DNA of 16,272 bases, taken from positions 1-16,272 of the forward strand of contig CAZTRD010000022.1 in NCBI GenBank assembly GCA_964616145.1. The letters are read 5' to 3'. Position 1 is the stretch's first letter. Every line of letters begins with the position of its first letter. Of the stretch, positions 1 to 7,918 are shown piece after piece. The notes below the pieces were generated by a model that ran no database searches, was not told where the DNA came from, and was given only the letters and a program-made list of their open reading frames with translations. Made by a program: the position numbers and the translations under genes. This DNA comes from JAQTNP01 sp964616145. Lineage in GTDB: Bacteria; Patescibacteriota; Minisyncoccia; Minisyncoccales; PEYH01.

Positions 1-53
1 CTTTTTGGTTATCATTGGCACGGAAATGGTCAACTTTTATGTTAGCAAACACA
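1..53. mobile_element. Possible terminal end of an insertion sequence (IS21-like)
   Basis: Read on the minus strand from 53, the sequence starts TGTGTTTGCTAACATAAAAG and continues with TTGACCATTT. This resembles IS21-type ends (terminal TGT, AT-rich repeats with TTGACCA). Only about 50 bases are in the window, so no transposase gene, opposite end or target duplication can be seen. The support is mainly that MBOAT homology stops exactly here. The family name is from memory of such ends and is tentative. Confidence 0.4.
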
Positions 54-719
54 ACCACTATTTGCCCATACAGCGAAAGTATCGGCAAATATAACTTTTT
101 TAAATAAGCCTATACCAAAAATAAATAATCCAGTTGCTATGTTTCTGTAGTTTAAAACTAAGTTTCTAATTTTACTTAATTGTGGTATTATATCTTTGTG
201 GTGTAAAATAGGTCCAGCTATTAGATGCGGAAAAAATGTAACAAATATAAGGTAGTTTAACAAATTATAGTTTCGTGCTTTGCCTTTATATGAGTCTACC
301 AAGTATGTAATCTGTGTGAATGTAAAGAAACTTATGCCAAGCGGTAAAACGACATGCAATAATTCAATCTTTCGATTAAAAGCAAAGTCAAAGTTTTTGA
401 TAAAAAAATTGGCGTATTTGAAATATCCAAGAAGTGATATATTGAAAATGATTCCAGAGATCAAAATAAACTTTTTTGAAATCCGATTTTTATTTTCGCT
501 GTGGTATTTGTTTAGTCTTAAACCTATGAAAAAATTAGCTATTATAGAAAACAGAAGTATTGGTATATATCTTACATTCCAATAGCCATAGAAGAATAAA
601 CTTGCCAAGATCATCCAGATTTTAGCTGCAATGATAAGTTTTCTACGATTTAAAATAAAATAGACGATTAAAGTTATCGGTAAAAAAACAAAAATAAATT
701 GATATGAATTAAAAAGCAT
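42..719 (-). pseudogene. MBOAT acyltransferase (AlgI/DltB family), N-terminal half, interrupted
   Basis: Start ATG at 719 (AAAAGG at 729-734, 9 nt upstream; an upstream in-frame extension to 797 has no family character). The 225-residue frame begins MLFNSYQFIFVFLPITLIVY and holds several membrane helices, SLFFYGYWN, LPLGISFFTFTQITYLVD and FFPHLIAGPI, all typical of MBOAT O-acyltransferases that acylate extracellular glycans. It then reads GLFKKVIFADTFAVWANSG, where family members run on for over 200 residues, but here GCVC and a stop follow. The catalytic His of the family (His322 in AlgI) lies in the missing half, so this copy should be inactive. The break falls at a probable insertion-sequence end. 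If the remainder lies across the insertion, outside this window, it is a disrupted gene; sequencing or assembly error at the edge is the alternative. Confidence 0.75.
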
Positions 720-2119
720 TATATAGTGCCTTTTGGAGACAATTCTTTTTTTTCTTGGGATTGATAATACCCTATTGCACCACCAACTAGGAAACAAAAA
801 TATGTCATTACCGAAGGATACACCTGAACATTATTCGTCATCGAAGCGACGAGGTATGTTACTACTGTGCTTAAACCAATAATTATTGGGGTTCTATCAC
901 CATATTTTGAGCACTTAAGGCATCTAATAATTACAATGAATAACCAGACAAATAAGACTATTCCAAGTAATCCTCCCGATAACAAAATGAAAATATAATC
1001 ATTGTGTGTTCCAGCTTTACCTGTTCCAAGAAATTGATTTTTATATGAAATACCAATTCCACCACCAAGAATCTTTTCAAATATTGTATAACGTTGATAG
1101 GTTTTAATTGCATCTTTCCAAATCTCTAATCTACCTGCTGCATATTTTTCATCAAGATTTGATAAATCAGTAAAACGTTTATTATAATTTTCGCGATGAG
1201 TAGAAATTTGAAAAACTACTATCCCTGACATAACTAGAAATATTACTACCAAAGTCAGCTTTTGTCTTTTCGCTCCTTCACCTTTGTTATAATTCCAAGT
1301 TAGAACTATTAAGCTGATTAATGCAATTACCGAAGCCAAATAAGCGGTACGAACATAAGTATTAAGAATAGAAAAAACTATCAGACTACAGAGAATTATA
1401 GCTAGCAAAAAATAAGATAATTTCTTTTGTTTACCAATAAAATAAACAATTACGTTAAGTATCATACATAATGAAATGGCGACTGCATGTGGAGCAAACG
1501 CGCCTGTATTAGCTCCCCAATTTGAATACCCTTTGGATGTTTGTATTCCAAATTTCTGTGAAACAAATAACGAGATTAAGAATATAATTGATGATATAGT
1601 GACTAATTGATAAATTCTTTTCATAGATATTTGGTTGTTTTTTGTCATATCTGCTATGACAATCATTAAAACCATCCAAAAGTAAATCTTGGATAACTCA
1701 GTAAATCCTTCTATATTCTTTGGATCTGCAATCAATGTTACAGCAGTTAGACAGACAAGAATAACAAAAACTGGTTTAATAATAGGGCTAGAAAAAATAA
1801 TTTCATGATTGATGATAATATAAAATACTAAGAATAGTGTAATCCCTCCTCTAATTATAATTTGAGGACCTAATCTCATATTAAGATTCATAGTTGTAAA
1901 AAAGGGAATTAACTGATCTAAGATTGGAGAAATGATTAAATAACCCAACAGAAATTTTTCAGGTTTAACAAAGAACAAAAATAAAATTCCAGCACTGAAT
2001 AGCATAATAAATGACTTAATAGAATTAAGAAAATACGGTAATACAATCGCTAATATAAGCGATATACCAATAATAGCAGGCTTAATGATTTTTGATTGAA
2101 TTGTTATTTGGTTATACAT
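719..2119 (-). CDS. O-antigen ligase/polymerase family membrane protein (Wzy_C/WaaL-like)
   Basis: 466-residue polytopic membrane protein with about ten to twelve hydrophobic segments covering residues 12-300 and 378-450. Between them (about 305-378) is a larger, probably outer-face loop with GRLEIWKDA (329-337) and THNDYIFILLSGGLLGI (371-387), the HN.Y block of the Wzy_C domain. TYVRTAYL (254-261) supplies the conserved Arg-Thr just before a membrane helix. WaaL-type members join a finished glycan to an acceptor; Wzy-type members polymerise repeat units; TuaE-like members occur in Gram-positive bacteria. Sequence alone does not decide between them. With an ABC exporter in the same cluster, a ligase role is somewhat more likely. 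It overlaps the GT4 gene by 8 nt, and its TAA shares one base with the MBOAT ATG. Confidence 0.88.
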   Translation of the reverse strand: MYNQITIQSKIIKPAIIGISLILAIVLPYFLNSIKSFIMLFSAGILFLFFVKPEKFLLGYLIISPILDQLIPFFTTMNLNMRLGPQIIIRGGITLFLVFYIIINHEIIFSSPIIKPVFVILVCLTAVTLIADPKNIEGFTELSKIYFWMVLMIVIADMTKNNQISMKRIYQLVTISSIIFLISLFVSQKFGIQTSKGYSNWGANTGAFAPHAVAISLCMILNVIVYFIGKQKKLSYFLLAIILCSLIVFSILNTYVRTAYLASVIALISLIVLTWNYNKGEGAKRQKLTLVVIFLVMSGIVVFQISTHRENYNKRFTDLSNLDEKYAAGRLEIWKDAIKTYQRYTIFEKILGGGIGISYKNQFLGTGKAGTHNDYIFILLSGGLLGIVLFVWLFIVIIRCLKCSKYGDRTPIIIGLSTVVTYLVASMTNNVQVYPSVMTYFCFLVGGAIGYYQSQEKKELSPKGTI

Positions 2120-3392
2120 TATTTATGTGATCTTCAATAAAATTGTTCAAAGATTTCAATGAAGTTTCCCAAGTATATTTATCAATATCACAATAATCAA
2201 AAGCACTGTTTAAAATACCTTTTTGCCAAAGTTCATATAATTTCTTCAACACATCCGCAATTTCTTGTTCATCATTTTGTGCTGTTATAACTCTATCAAT
2301 ATCTGCTAAATGCTGTTTTAGAGGATCATCATTATTGCCTAAAATTACCAATATTGGCTTTTTAGCCCCTAAATAATAATAAGCCTTGCTTGGTATTTGT
2401 AAACCACCTTCATTGCCAATAAGCAATAAAACATTCGCGCTTTTCATATAACCTAAAGCATCTAGAAAATTAACGGTGCCAACTACTTTCGTTTGTTCTG
2501 TTTGCATATTAAAAACTTCATTTTTTTTCATGTAACCCATTAGAATTATTTCGTGATTTTCGCAAAAACCATCTAATGTCATTGAAAGTCGCTTTATAAC
2601 ATTGAAAAACGTATCTAACCTTTTAACTCTCGTACCCAATGATCCGGTGTATAGAATTTTGAACTTACCATTTATACTAGAATTTGAATCAGGATAATCA
2701 TCTTGATCATAACCAGAAGGCACAACAAAAAGTCTTTCTGGATCTAAAAAACGAAATTTCTCCAAGTAAATACTTCGAGTTTGCTCAGTCATTAATATTA
2801 TTCCATTAGCACTTTTAAGGACAATCTCTTCTAACAATCTATATATTTTAAATTTAGTTTTTGACAGTTTAAGTACAGTATTATATGAAAAAGGGTCACC
2901 ATACTCAAGTAACCAAGTTATACCTGTCATCCTTTTTATAATATATCCGACTATGTGAGAGGTAAACGGGAGCGCATTTGAATATAATATATCATAATTG
3001 TTTCTCTTAATTAATTGCAAAGCTCTATATACAGCAAAAGGAACCCAATTTAATGTTTCATCTGGTATAAGAATCCGACGTTGGAATCCTTTGATAATTC
3101 TTGATGTTTCTTTAAGAATTTGATGAGGAATATATTTATCCAATTGCTTATTAAACTTGGAAGCATAAATAGCCGCATTCAAAATACCAGAATATGATCT
3201 ATAAACATTGATTTCTTTAGGAAGAAGCCTTAATAAACTTTCATCGTAGGTATCTGCATAACTGCTAGATCGGGTTATAACATCAATATTCCAGCCTAAT
3301 TTACTTAAATATTTTGTCACATAACACATTCTAATGCTACGTGCAGCATTGATTGGAGGAAATAAGTTTGTTACTATCAATAATTTTTTCAT
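2112..3392 (-). CDS. GT4-like glycosyltransferase
   Basis: 426-residue GT-B fold glycosyltransferase. The start KKLLIVTNLFPPINAARSIR (2-21) is the usual N-terminal acceptor-domain strand and loop of the family. The domain switch comes near residue 240 with FKILYTGSLG (244-253). The donor-side block is IPSKAYYYLGAKKPIL (333-348), which replaces the usual E-x7-E segment and is typical of a branch of GT4 in capsule loci. No strong Shine-Dalgarno sequence precedes the ATG. It starts 4 nt after the stop of the heparinase-like gene, so coupling is likely. Its last 8 nt overlap the start of the next gene. Donor sugar unknown. Confidence 0.88.
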   Translation of the reverse strand: MKKLLIVTNLFPPINAARSIRMCYVTKYLSKLGWNIDVITRSSSYADTYDESLLRLLPKEINVYRSYSGILNAAIYASKFNKQLDKYIPHQILKETSRIIKGFQRRILIPDETLNWVPFAVYRALQLIKRNNYDILYSNALPFTSHIVGYIIKRMTGITWLLEYGDPFSYNTVLKLSKTKFKIYRLLEEIVLKSANGIILMTEQTRSIYLEKFRFLDPERLFVVPSGYDQDDYPDSNSSINGKFKILYTGSLGTRVKRLDTFFNVIKRLSMTLDGFCENHEIILMGYMKKNEVFNMQTEQTKVVGTVNFLDALGYMKSANVLLLIGNEGGLQIPSKAYYYLGAKKPILVILGNNDDPLKQHLADIDRVITAQNDEQEIADVLKKLYELWQKGILNSAFDYCDIDKYTWETSLKSLNNFIEDHINNV

Positions 3393-3396
3393 AATA

Positions 3397-5610
3397 TTAG
3401 CAAATGATTAACAACCAGAATAAACCCAAACTAATCCAGCATATTATGCTCAATATCCGTATTTTAAAATAATATTTATTGATTTTTTTCTTATATATGA
3501 GGAAAAAAATTTCTTGAATTATAAAAGTAAAAAGCAATAATAAATATATTGATTTTAGCCTTTCTTTGATTTGGGGAATTCTAGTTTGGGGAAACTCTTT
3601 AGACATAATCCGATAACTGTTATGTATAGATTCTTTTTCCATTGACACATTTGGAGAGCTAATAAGCAACAATTTTTCTGATTTAATTTTTCCTTCATCA
3701 GATTTAGTGTATACAGAATGGCCATTACGGCAAATATGAATATTATCAATACCAGTTGCAAGTGTTAAAGGTACATTAAATGCAATCTCCCATATTTCAG
3801 GATTCTCCCAATGTAGTATAGAAGGACTATTTATGAATCGCGTAGATTCAATACTGTTTAATGACCATATCACTATTGAATATGAATCTTCAAAAGGTTG
3901 TTTAACAACTATCGAATATGATGGTGAAACACTTCCTTTCAAGAGTTCTAAACTCATGTCATTAGAACCTAAAAAAAACGATGTTAAAGACGTACTTTTT
4001 TCTGATTTTAGAATATAAGAATTTTTAGTATAACCTTCATTAATGGCTATATTATGCGAAGTTGTCCAAGTTTTGATTATATTATCTTTGCCATTGCCAA
4101 TGGCGTAATCCACAATTATCCAAATATTTGGTTTGTAAAAGAGTATTTGTCTCCCCAAAATATGGCATTGTTTTAATGTTCGCGAAAGTTCAATAAATCT
4201 CATATTATCCGAGCACCCATAATATATGAGATTTGTTTCTCTTCGACTATTGAAAGGTTCTCTCTCGATATGAGGAGCATTTGAGCCATCCCAAGATATC
4301 GCATCCAATCTTTCTGTTCCATAGGACCGATAACCTACATTTGTCCACCATGTTTGTCCGGCAGCCCAAAGAATCACACTCATTTCATCTGCATGTTTAT
4401 GTGCATGTCCAGGATAATATGACCATAAGCAAATAGTTTGGCTCATCTTTTGAATATCTGACCAATTGTCCAATCCGTCCCACCATATAGAATATCCAGC
4501 AATAGGAAATAAACTACATTTTAACTTAGGTTTCCAATCTTTTTTATGTTCTAATATTTCGCCAATATTATATCTGTTTGTATTTGTTACAAATGGTCCA
4601 ATACCATCACTTCCAGAACCCGTATCTCCAAACATAGGTAAAGAACCATCAGGACGTCTTAAATAAGCATAAAAATCCAACATTTTGCCATATTTGCATA
4701 TCAATTCGTTTGGGATAGCTTCATCTAGTAATGTTAAGTATCTAAAAGCTATACTTACTAATTGTATGCCCCATTGATGATATCCAGCTGAGTGTTCAAG
4801 AACCACACCTTCATTGTTCACGTAAAACTTCATCTGGTCATATAACCTATTAATGGCTATTTGTTTATAATAATCAATATCAGGAATAGTAGGAAATGTA
4901 AGACATAAGTGTAAAAGTGATAGATTTTGCATAATACCGTGGTTCGATGAGAAAGTGAAACAGGATCTTTTACTTAGGAGTTTTCCGCTACGTGCAACAA
5001 ATTCTAATATGTTTTTTGCTGTATGTTTCTCATAATCTAATCGCTTACGATATATACGCCAGAAATCTGCTAATACTGGAATACGAGAGGCGATAGCATG
5101 ATCGTTCAAAAATAAACCTTTTGGTATCCAAGTTTTGCGATCATATTCTGCAAAAGCTAAAATTATGTTACGACTAGCTATGTAGAATTCTTCTCTACCC
5201 GTTATCTGATATGCTTGAAGCAGGATTTTTGGAACAGATAAAGAAGCTATGGTCAATTGAAACTCGGGGGGACCTTTGCCTAAATCATTGGAATTGAAAG
5301 GCATATTGACCATCATATTAGGATAACCCAAAAATTTCATGTTCCCAGATAAAAGACCATTTGCTCCATCGATTAATTGTTTTTCATCTGTATACACTGA
5401 ACCGAGTAAATCAATATTCCTTAATTCAAATAACATACTATCTTGTGGTAATCTTTTACTAGATTCAATTATTTTGTCAGTGATGATCACTTTTGATACA
5501 TGATAATAATTGACAACAGAGATCAAGATTACCAGAGCGGTAAACATTGGTGCTATATAATATAGGAATTTTAAAATAGGACCACGAATTTTTTTGATAT
5601 TCACTAACAT
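3397..5610 (-). CDS. Membrane-anchored heparinase II/III-like protein (putative polysaccharide lyase)
   Basis: 737 residues. One hydrophobic segment (about 15-35) follows a basic start, and two more lie at the end (about 687-706 and 717-736) around a KKKINKYYFKIR loop. By the positive-inside rule the large middle part faces outside. That part resembles heparinase II/III lyases: an alpha-barrel section with SSNHGIMQN (221-229) and EHSAGYHQWG (272-281), then YPGHAHKHADEMSVILWAAG (399-418), which matches the family HGHAD segment followed by a beta-rich domain. The His and Tyr residues typical of beta-elimination (His224, His273, Tyr277, His402-406) appear present. Likely role: cutting or remodelling a uronic-acid glycan outside the membrane. 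A GTG at 5604, 8 nt after AAGG, is an alternative start. Substrate and activity are inference. Confidence 0.85.
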   Translation of the reverse strand: MLVNIKKIRGPILKFLYYIAPMFTALVILISVVNYYHVSKVIITDKIIESSKRLPQDSMLFELRNIDLLGSVYTDEKQLIDGANGLLSGNMKFLGYPNMMVNMPFNSNDLGKGPPEFQLTIASLSVPKILLQAYQITGREEFYIASRNIILAFAEYDRKTWIPKGLFLNDHAIASRIPVLADFWRIYRKRLDYEKHTAKNILEFVARSGKLLSKRSCFTFSSNHGIMQNLSLLHLCLTFPTIPDIDYYKQIAINRLYDQMKFYVNNEGVVLEHSAGYHQWGIQLVSIAFRYLTLLDEAIPNELICKYGKMLDFYAYLRRPDGSLPMFGDTGSGSDGIGPFVTNTNRYNIGEILEHKKDWKPKLKCSLFPIAGYSIWWDGLDNWSDIQKMSQTICLWSYYPGHAHKHADEMSVILWAAGQTWWTNVGYRSYGTERLDAISWDGSNAPHIEREPFNSRRETNLIYYGCSDNMRFIELSRTLKQCHILGRQILFYKPNIWIIVDYAIGNGKDNIIKTWTTSHNIAINEGYTKNSYILKSEKSTSLTSFFLGSNDMSLELLKGSVSPSYSIVVKQPFEDSYSIVIWSLNSIESTRFINSPSILHWENPEIWEIAFNVPLTLATGIDNIHICRNGHSVYTKSDEGKIKSEKLLLISSPNVSMEKESIHNSYRIMSKEFPQTRIPQIKERLKSIYLLLLFTFIIQEIFFLIYKKKINKYYFKIRILSIICWISLGLFWLLIIC

Positions 5611-5620
5611 AACCTTGTGT

Positions 5621-6778
5621 TCATTTTGCCTGGATTATATCAGTATATATACTCTCCAGTTTATCAATCTGATGCTTTAAATTAAATTCATTTGAAATAT
5701 GTTGCCTTCCTAAATAACCAAAATCCTGCCAAACTCCGGGATGGGAAACCAAATAATCAAGCTTATCGGTTAAAGCCTCAACACCTCTTTCTGGCACTAA
5801 ATAACCAGTTACACCATCAATAACTACTTCTGATATATCACAATGAAAAGTAGATAGAATTGGCATTCCAGAAGCTGACATCTCAATGATTGATACAGGG
5901 GCACCACCTTCAGTATCTCCATCAGAAGCAGTGATACTTGGATGTATGAATATATGGGCTTTTAATGCTTCTTTGATATAATCATCATAAGGTAGATAAC
6001 CGAGCATGTTTACTGAATCTTCTAATTTATATTTCTTAATAACTTCAAAAATCTTCATTTCTTCTCTTAAATATCGCTTATCCTTACGGTTTGGAACTCC
6101 ACCTATAAGTGTAAAAACTATATTTGGATATTTTTTGCGAACCGATGCAAATGCTTCTAGGGCATAAGGCAATCCTTTTTTTTCAATAAATGTTGCCGAA
6201 GCTAATATGTTTATACTACCATCCTCATCTATTTTTCGTGGCATATAAGGAATGCGATTTAGATCTACCCCTAGATGCTGAACAATGATCTTCTCCTCTG
6301 GGCATCCAAGACTCATTAAGCTTTTTTTTAGACGATTACCTTCAGCTAGAAAAAGGTTACATTCATCAAATAGCCTTTTATAACGATCTCTCCAATTTGG
6401 ATAAAGATTAGGAAGCATTCCAACGTCATATCCATAAAACGTGGTTATATGTGGTAATTTTAACTTGTATACCAATGATAAATTTTTATATCCCTGCGGT
6501 CCAAAGTGTGAATGAAGAAGAACAACATTATTATTTTTCAGGAATTTATAAGCTTGGTAGTCAATCAAACCCAATCTTCCAAAGACTTTCTGTATCATAC
6601 GCATAAAAATTTTGGAATCATTGGCATAATAAGCTCGTTTTAATGGAAAAGATTCCTTATTTGCATTGCTTATGAGGACAACAGCAGACTCAAACTCTTT
6701 CAATCCTACTATCTGGTTATATGCCCAGTTGACAGTCAATGATAAATATTCAATTGAATGTCCAATGCATGGTTTCAA
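5621..6778 (-). CDS. GT4 family glycosyltransferase (WcaL-like)
   Basis: 385-residue GT-B fold enzyme expected to transfer a sugar from a nucleotide donor to the lipid-linked glycan. The N-terminal domain holds LHSHFGPQG (88-96) and TTFYGYDVG (112-120), a pattern seen in colanic-acid-type WcaL enzymes. The C-terminal donor domain holds ATFIEKKGL (195-203), GGVPNR and DTEGGAPVSIIEMSASGMP (288-306) with the donor-binding acidic residues. The start is TTG, supported by a well-placed AGAGGT and an upstream in-frame stop, and the translated N-terminus IGHSIEYLSLTVNWAYNQI looks like a normal family start. The stop lies 10 nt before the next gene. The sugar transferred is unknown. Confidence 0.9.
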   Translation of the reverse strand: MKPCIGHSIEYLSLTVNWAYNQIVGLKEFESAVVLISNANKESFPLKRAYYANDSKIFMRMIQKVFGRLGLIDYQAYKFLKNNNVVLLHSHFGPQGYKNLSLVYKLKLPHITTFYGYDVGMLPNLYPNWRDRYKRLFDECNLFLAEGNRLKKSLMSLGCPEEKIIVQHLGVDLNRIPYMPRKIDEDGSINILASATFIEKKGLPYALEAFASVRKKYPNIVFTLIGGVPNRKDKRYLREEMKIFEVIKKYKLEDSVNMLGYLPYDDYIKEALKAHIFIHPSITASDGDTEGGAPVSIIEMSASGMPILSTFHCDISEVVIDGVTGYLVPERGVEALTDKLDYLVSHPGVWQDFGYLGRQHISNEFNLKHQIDKLESIYTDIIQAK

Positions 6779-6786
6779 GCTTATTT

Positions 6787-6792
6787 ACCTCT
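6787..6792 (-). promoter_or_regulatory. Shine-Dalgarno site fixing a TTG start
   Basis: AGAGGT lies 8 nt before the TTG at 6778. An in-frame TAA just upstream excludes a longer reading, and no ATG is near, so TTG is the likely start of the GT4 gene. Confidence 0.65.
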
Positions 6793-6819
6793 ATTATTTG
6801 TATGGCTGATAGGATAGTG

Positions 6820-7800
6820 TCAATTATAGAATAATTTGGAAAACAACCTATTTGGTATGCGAATGAACTTTCCTAACCAATCCCCAAATACTAGGATTTC
6901 TGCCGCAAAGCTTCTTCCTGTGGACAATATTAACAACATGGAAAAGTATTTATAAAATGGCAATTTATAAGCTATTCGACATCTTTCCAATTCACATCGA
7001 GCATTATCCAAATCACCTTTACGCACATATCGTTTAAATAAACTTAATCGAAGCATTCTTATTCGAGCATAAGCTTTTTCTCCTAATTCATTAATTAGGT
7101 TTGGATTTCTGTCCAAAGTTCTTTCTAAAACAATAACGATAAATCTTTCCATCTTTAGCCTATCACGACTCATATTGCTAGAATGTATTCTGCGAATAGC
7201 ACTTCTATAATCAGAGAATAATATACTCCATTGAGTAGCTATCCTTAGCCACATATCGTCGTCTTCATTGCAAAGAAGAGATTCGTCAAAAAAACCGATT
7301 CGATCAAAACAGGTTCTTCGTACCATGGCAGTCATAACAGCAATGAAACTCTCAAGGAACAAATCTTTGAAGATATTTCCACTAGGAAGTTGTCTACCAT
7401 CTCTAGCTGTATATTTTTTATCTTTATCATCTCCATATATAATATATTCATCGGAATATACCATTCCAATATCAGGATTTTCGTCTAGAATTACGCTCTG
7501 GATTTTAAGCTTATCAGGCATTAACATATCATCGGCATCGAGAAAAACTATATACTCTCCCGTTGAGTTCCGGATACCGACATTCCTAGCAGAAGATAAA
7601 CCGCCATTATCCTTGTAGATATATTTAATCATACCCATATAAGGCTGAAGAACGTCAACGGTATTGTCAGTCGAACCATCATTGACAACAATGATTTCAA
7701 AATTTTTGAAAGTTTGAGACAATACACTTTTGATTGCATCAGGCAAATAAGAAGCATGATTATAAGTAGGAATAATTATGCTTACTTTATGATTGACCAT
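6820..7800 (-). CDS. GT2 family glycosyltransferase
   Basis: 326-residue GT-A fold glycosyltransferase expected to add one sugar of the repeat unit at the cytoplasmic membrane face. Seen: KVSIIIPTYNHASYL (5-19), VVNDGSTDNT (38-47, nucleotide binding), GGLSSARNVGI (66-76), FLDADD (86-91, metal-binding DxD) and NEDDDMWLRIA (178-188) with the likely catalytic acidic residue. From about residue 215 the protein is helical and basic without obvious membrane segments, so it probably associates with the membrane peripherally. The closest Shine-Dalgarno match, GAGGT, is about 14 nt from the ATG, which is weak. A 118-nt gap before it contains a possible -10 element. Sugar specificity is unknown. Confidence 0.92.
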   Translation of the reverse strand: MVNHKVSIIIPTYNHASYLPDAIKSVLSQTFKNFEIIVVNDGSTDNTVDVLQPYMGMIKYIYKDNGGLSSARNVGIRNSTGEYIVFLDADDMLMPDKLKIQSVILDENPDIGMVYSDEYIIYGDDKDKKYTARDGRQLPSGNIFKDLFLESFIAVMTAMVRRTCFDRIGFFDESLLCNEDDDMWLRIATQWSILFSDYRSAIRRIHSSNMSRDRLKMERFIVIVLERTLDRNPNLINELGEKAYARIRMLRLSLFKRYVRKGDLDNARCELERCRIAYKLPFYKYFSMLLILSTGRSFAAEILVFGDWLGKFIRIPNRLFSKLFYN

Positions 7801-7876
7801 ATTTCTTTAACACTACCTCAATTTTTTCTTATTGAAATTATCTTTCACCCAAAGCGAGGAAAATCACTTTTGGACT

Positions 7877-7882
7877 ATTATA
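7877..7882 (-). promoter_or_regulatory. Possible -10 element of an internal promoter
   Basis: A perfect TATAAT on the minus strand lies in the 118-nt gap (7801-7918), the longest non-coding stretch of the window, about 77 nt before the next start codon. No convincing -35 hexamer is found at 16-18 nt spacing. In DNA this AT-rich the match could be chance. Apart from it, the gap holds only weak inverted repeats and no T-run terminator. Confidence 0.2.
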
Positions 7883-7918
7883 GACAGTTTATTGTAACAA
7901 TCCGGTACAGTGTTTAAG

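Noticed and set aside
720..797. Longer N-terminus for the MBOAT protein starting at 797
   Set aside because: The family start MLFNSYQFIF falls at 719 with AAAAGG upstream; the extension overlaps the ligase gene and has no family likeness.
6797..6823. Perfect TTGACA (6818-6823) with TACAAA (6797-6802) as an internal promoter before the GT4 gene
   Set aside because: The spacing is only 15 nt, the -10 is poor, and the -35 overlaps the stop codon of the upstream gene; likely chance.
7801..7918. Terminator or small RNA in the largest intergenic gap
   Set aside because: Only an imperfect stem (CCAAAAGTG against CGCTTTGG) is present, with no T-run behind it; nothing supports a defined RNA.
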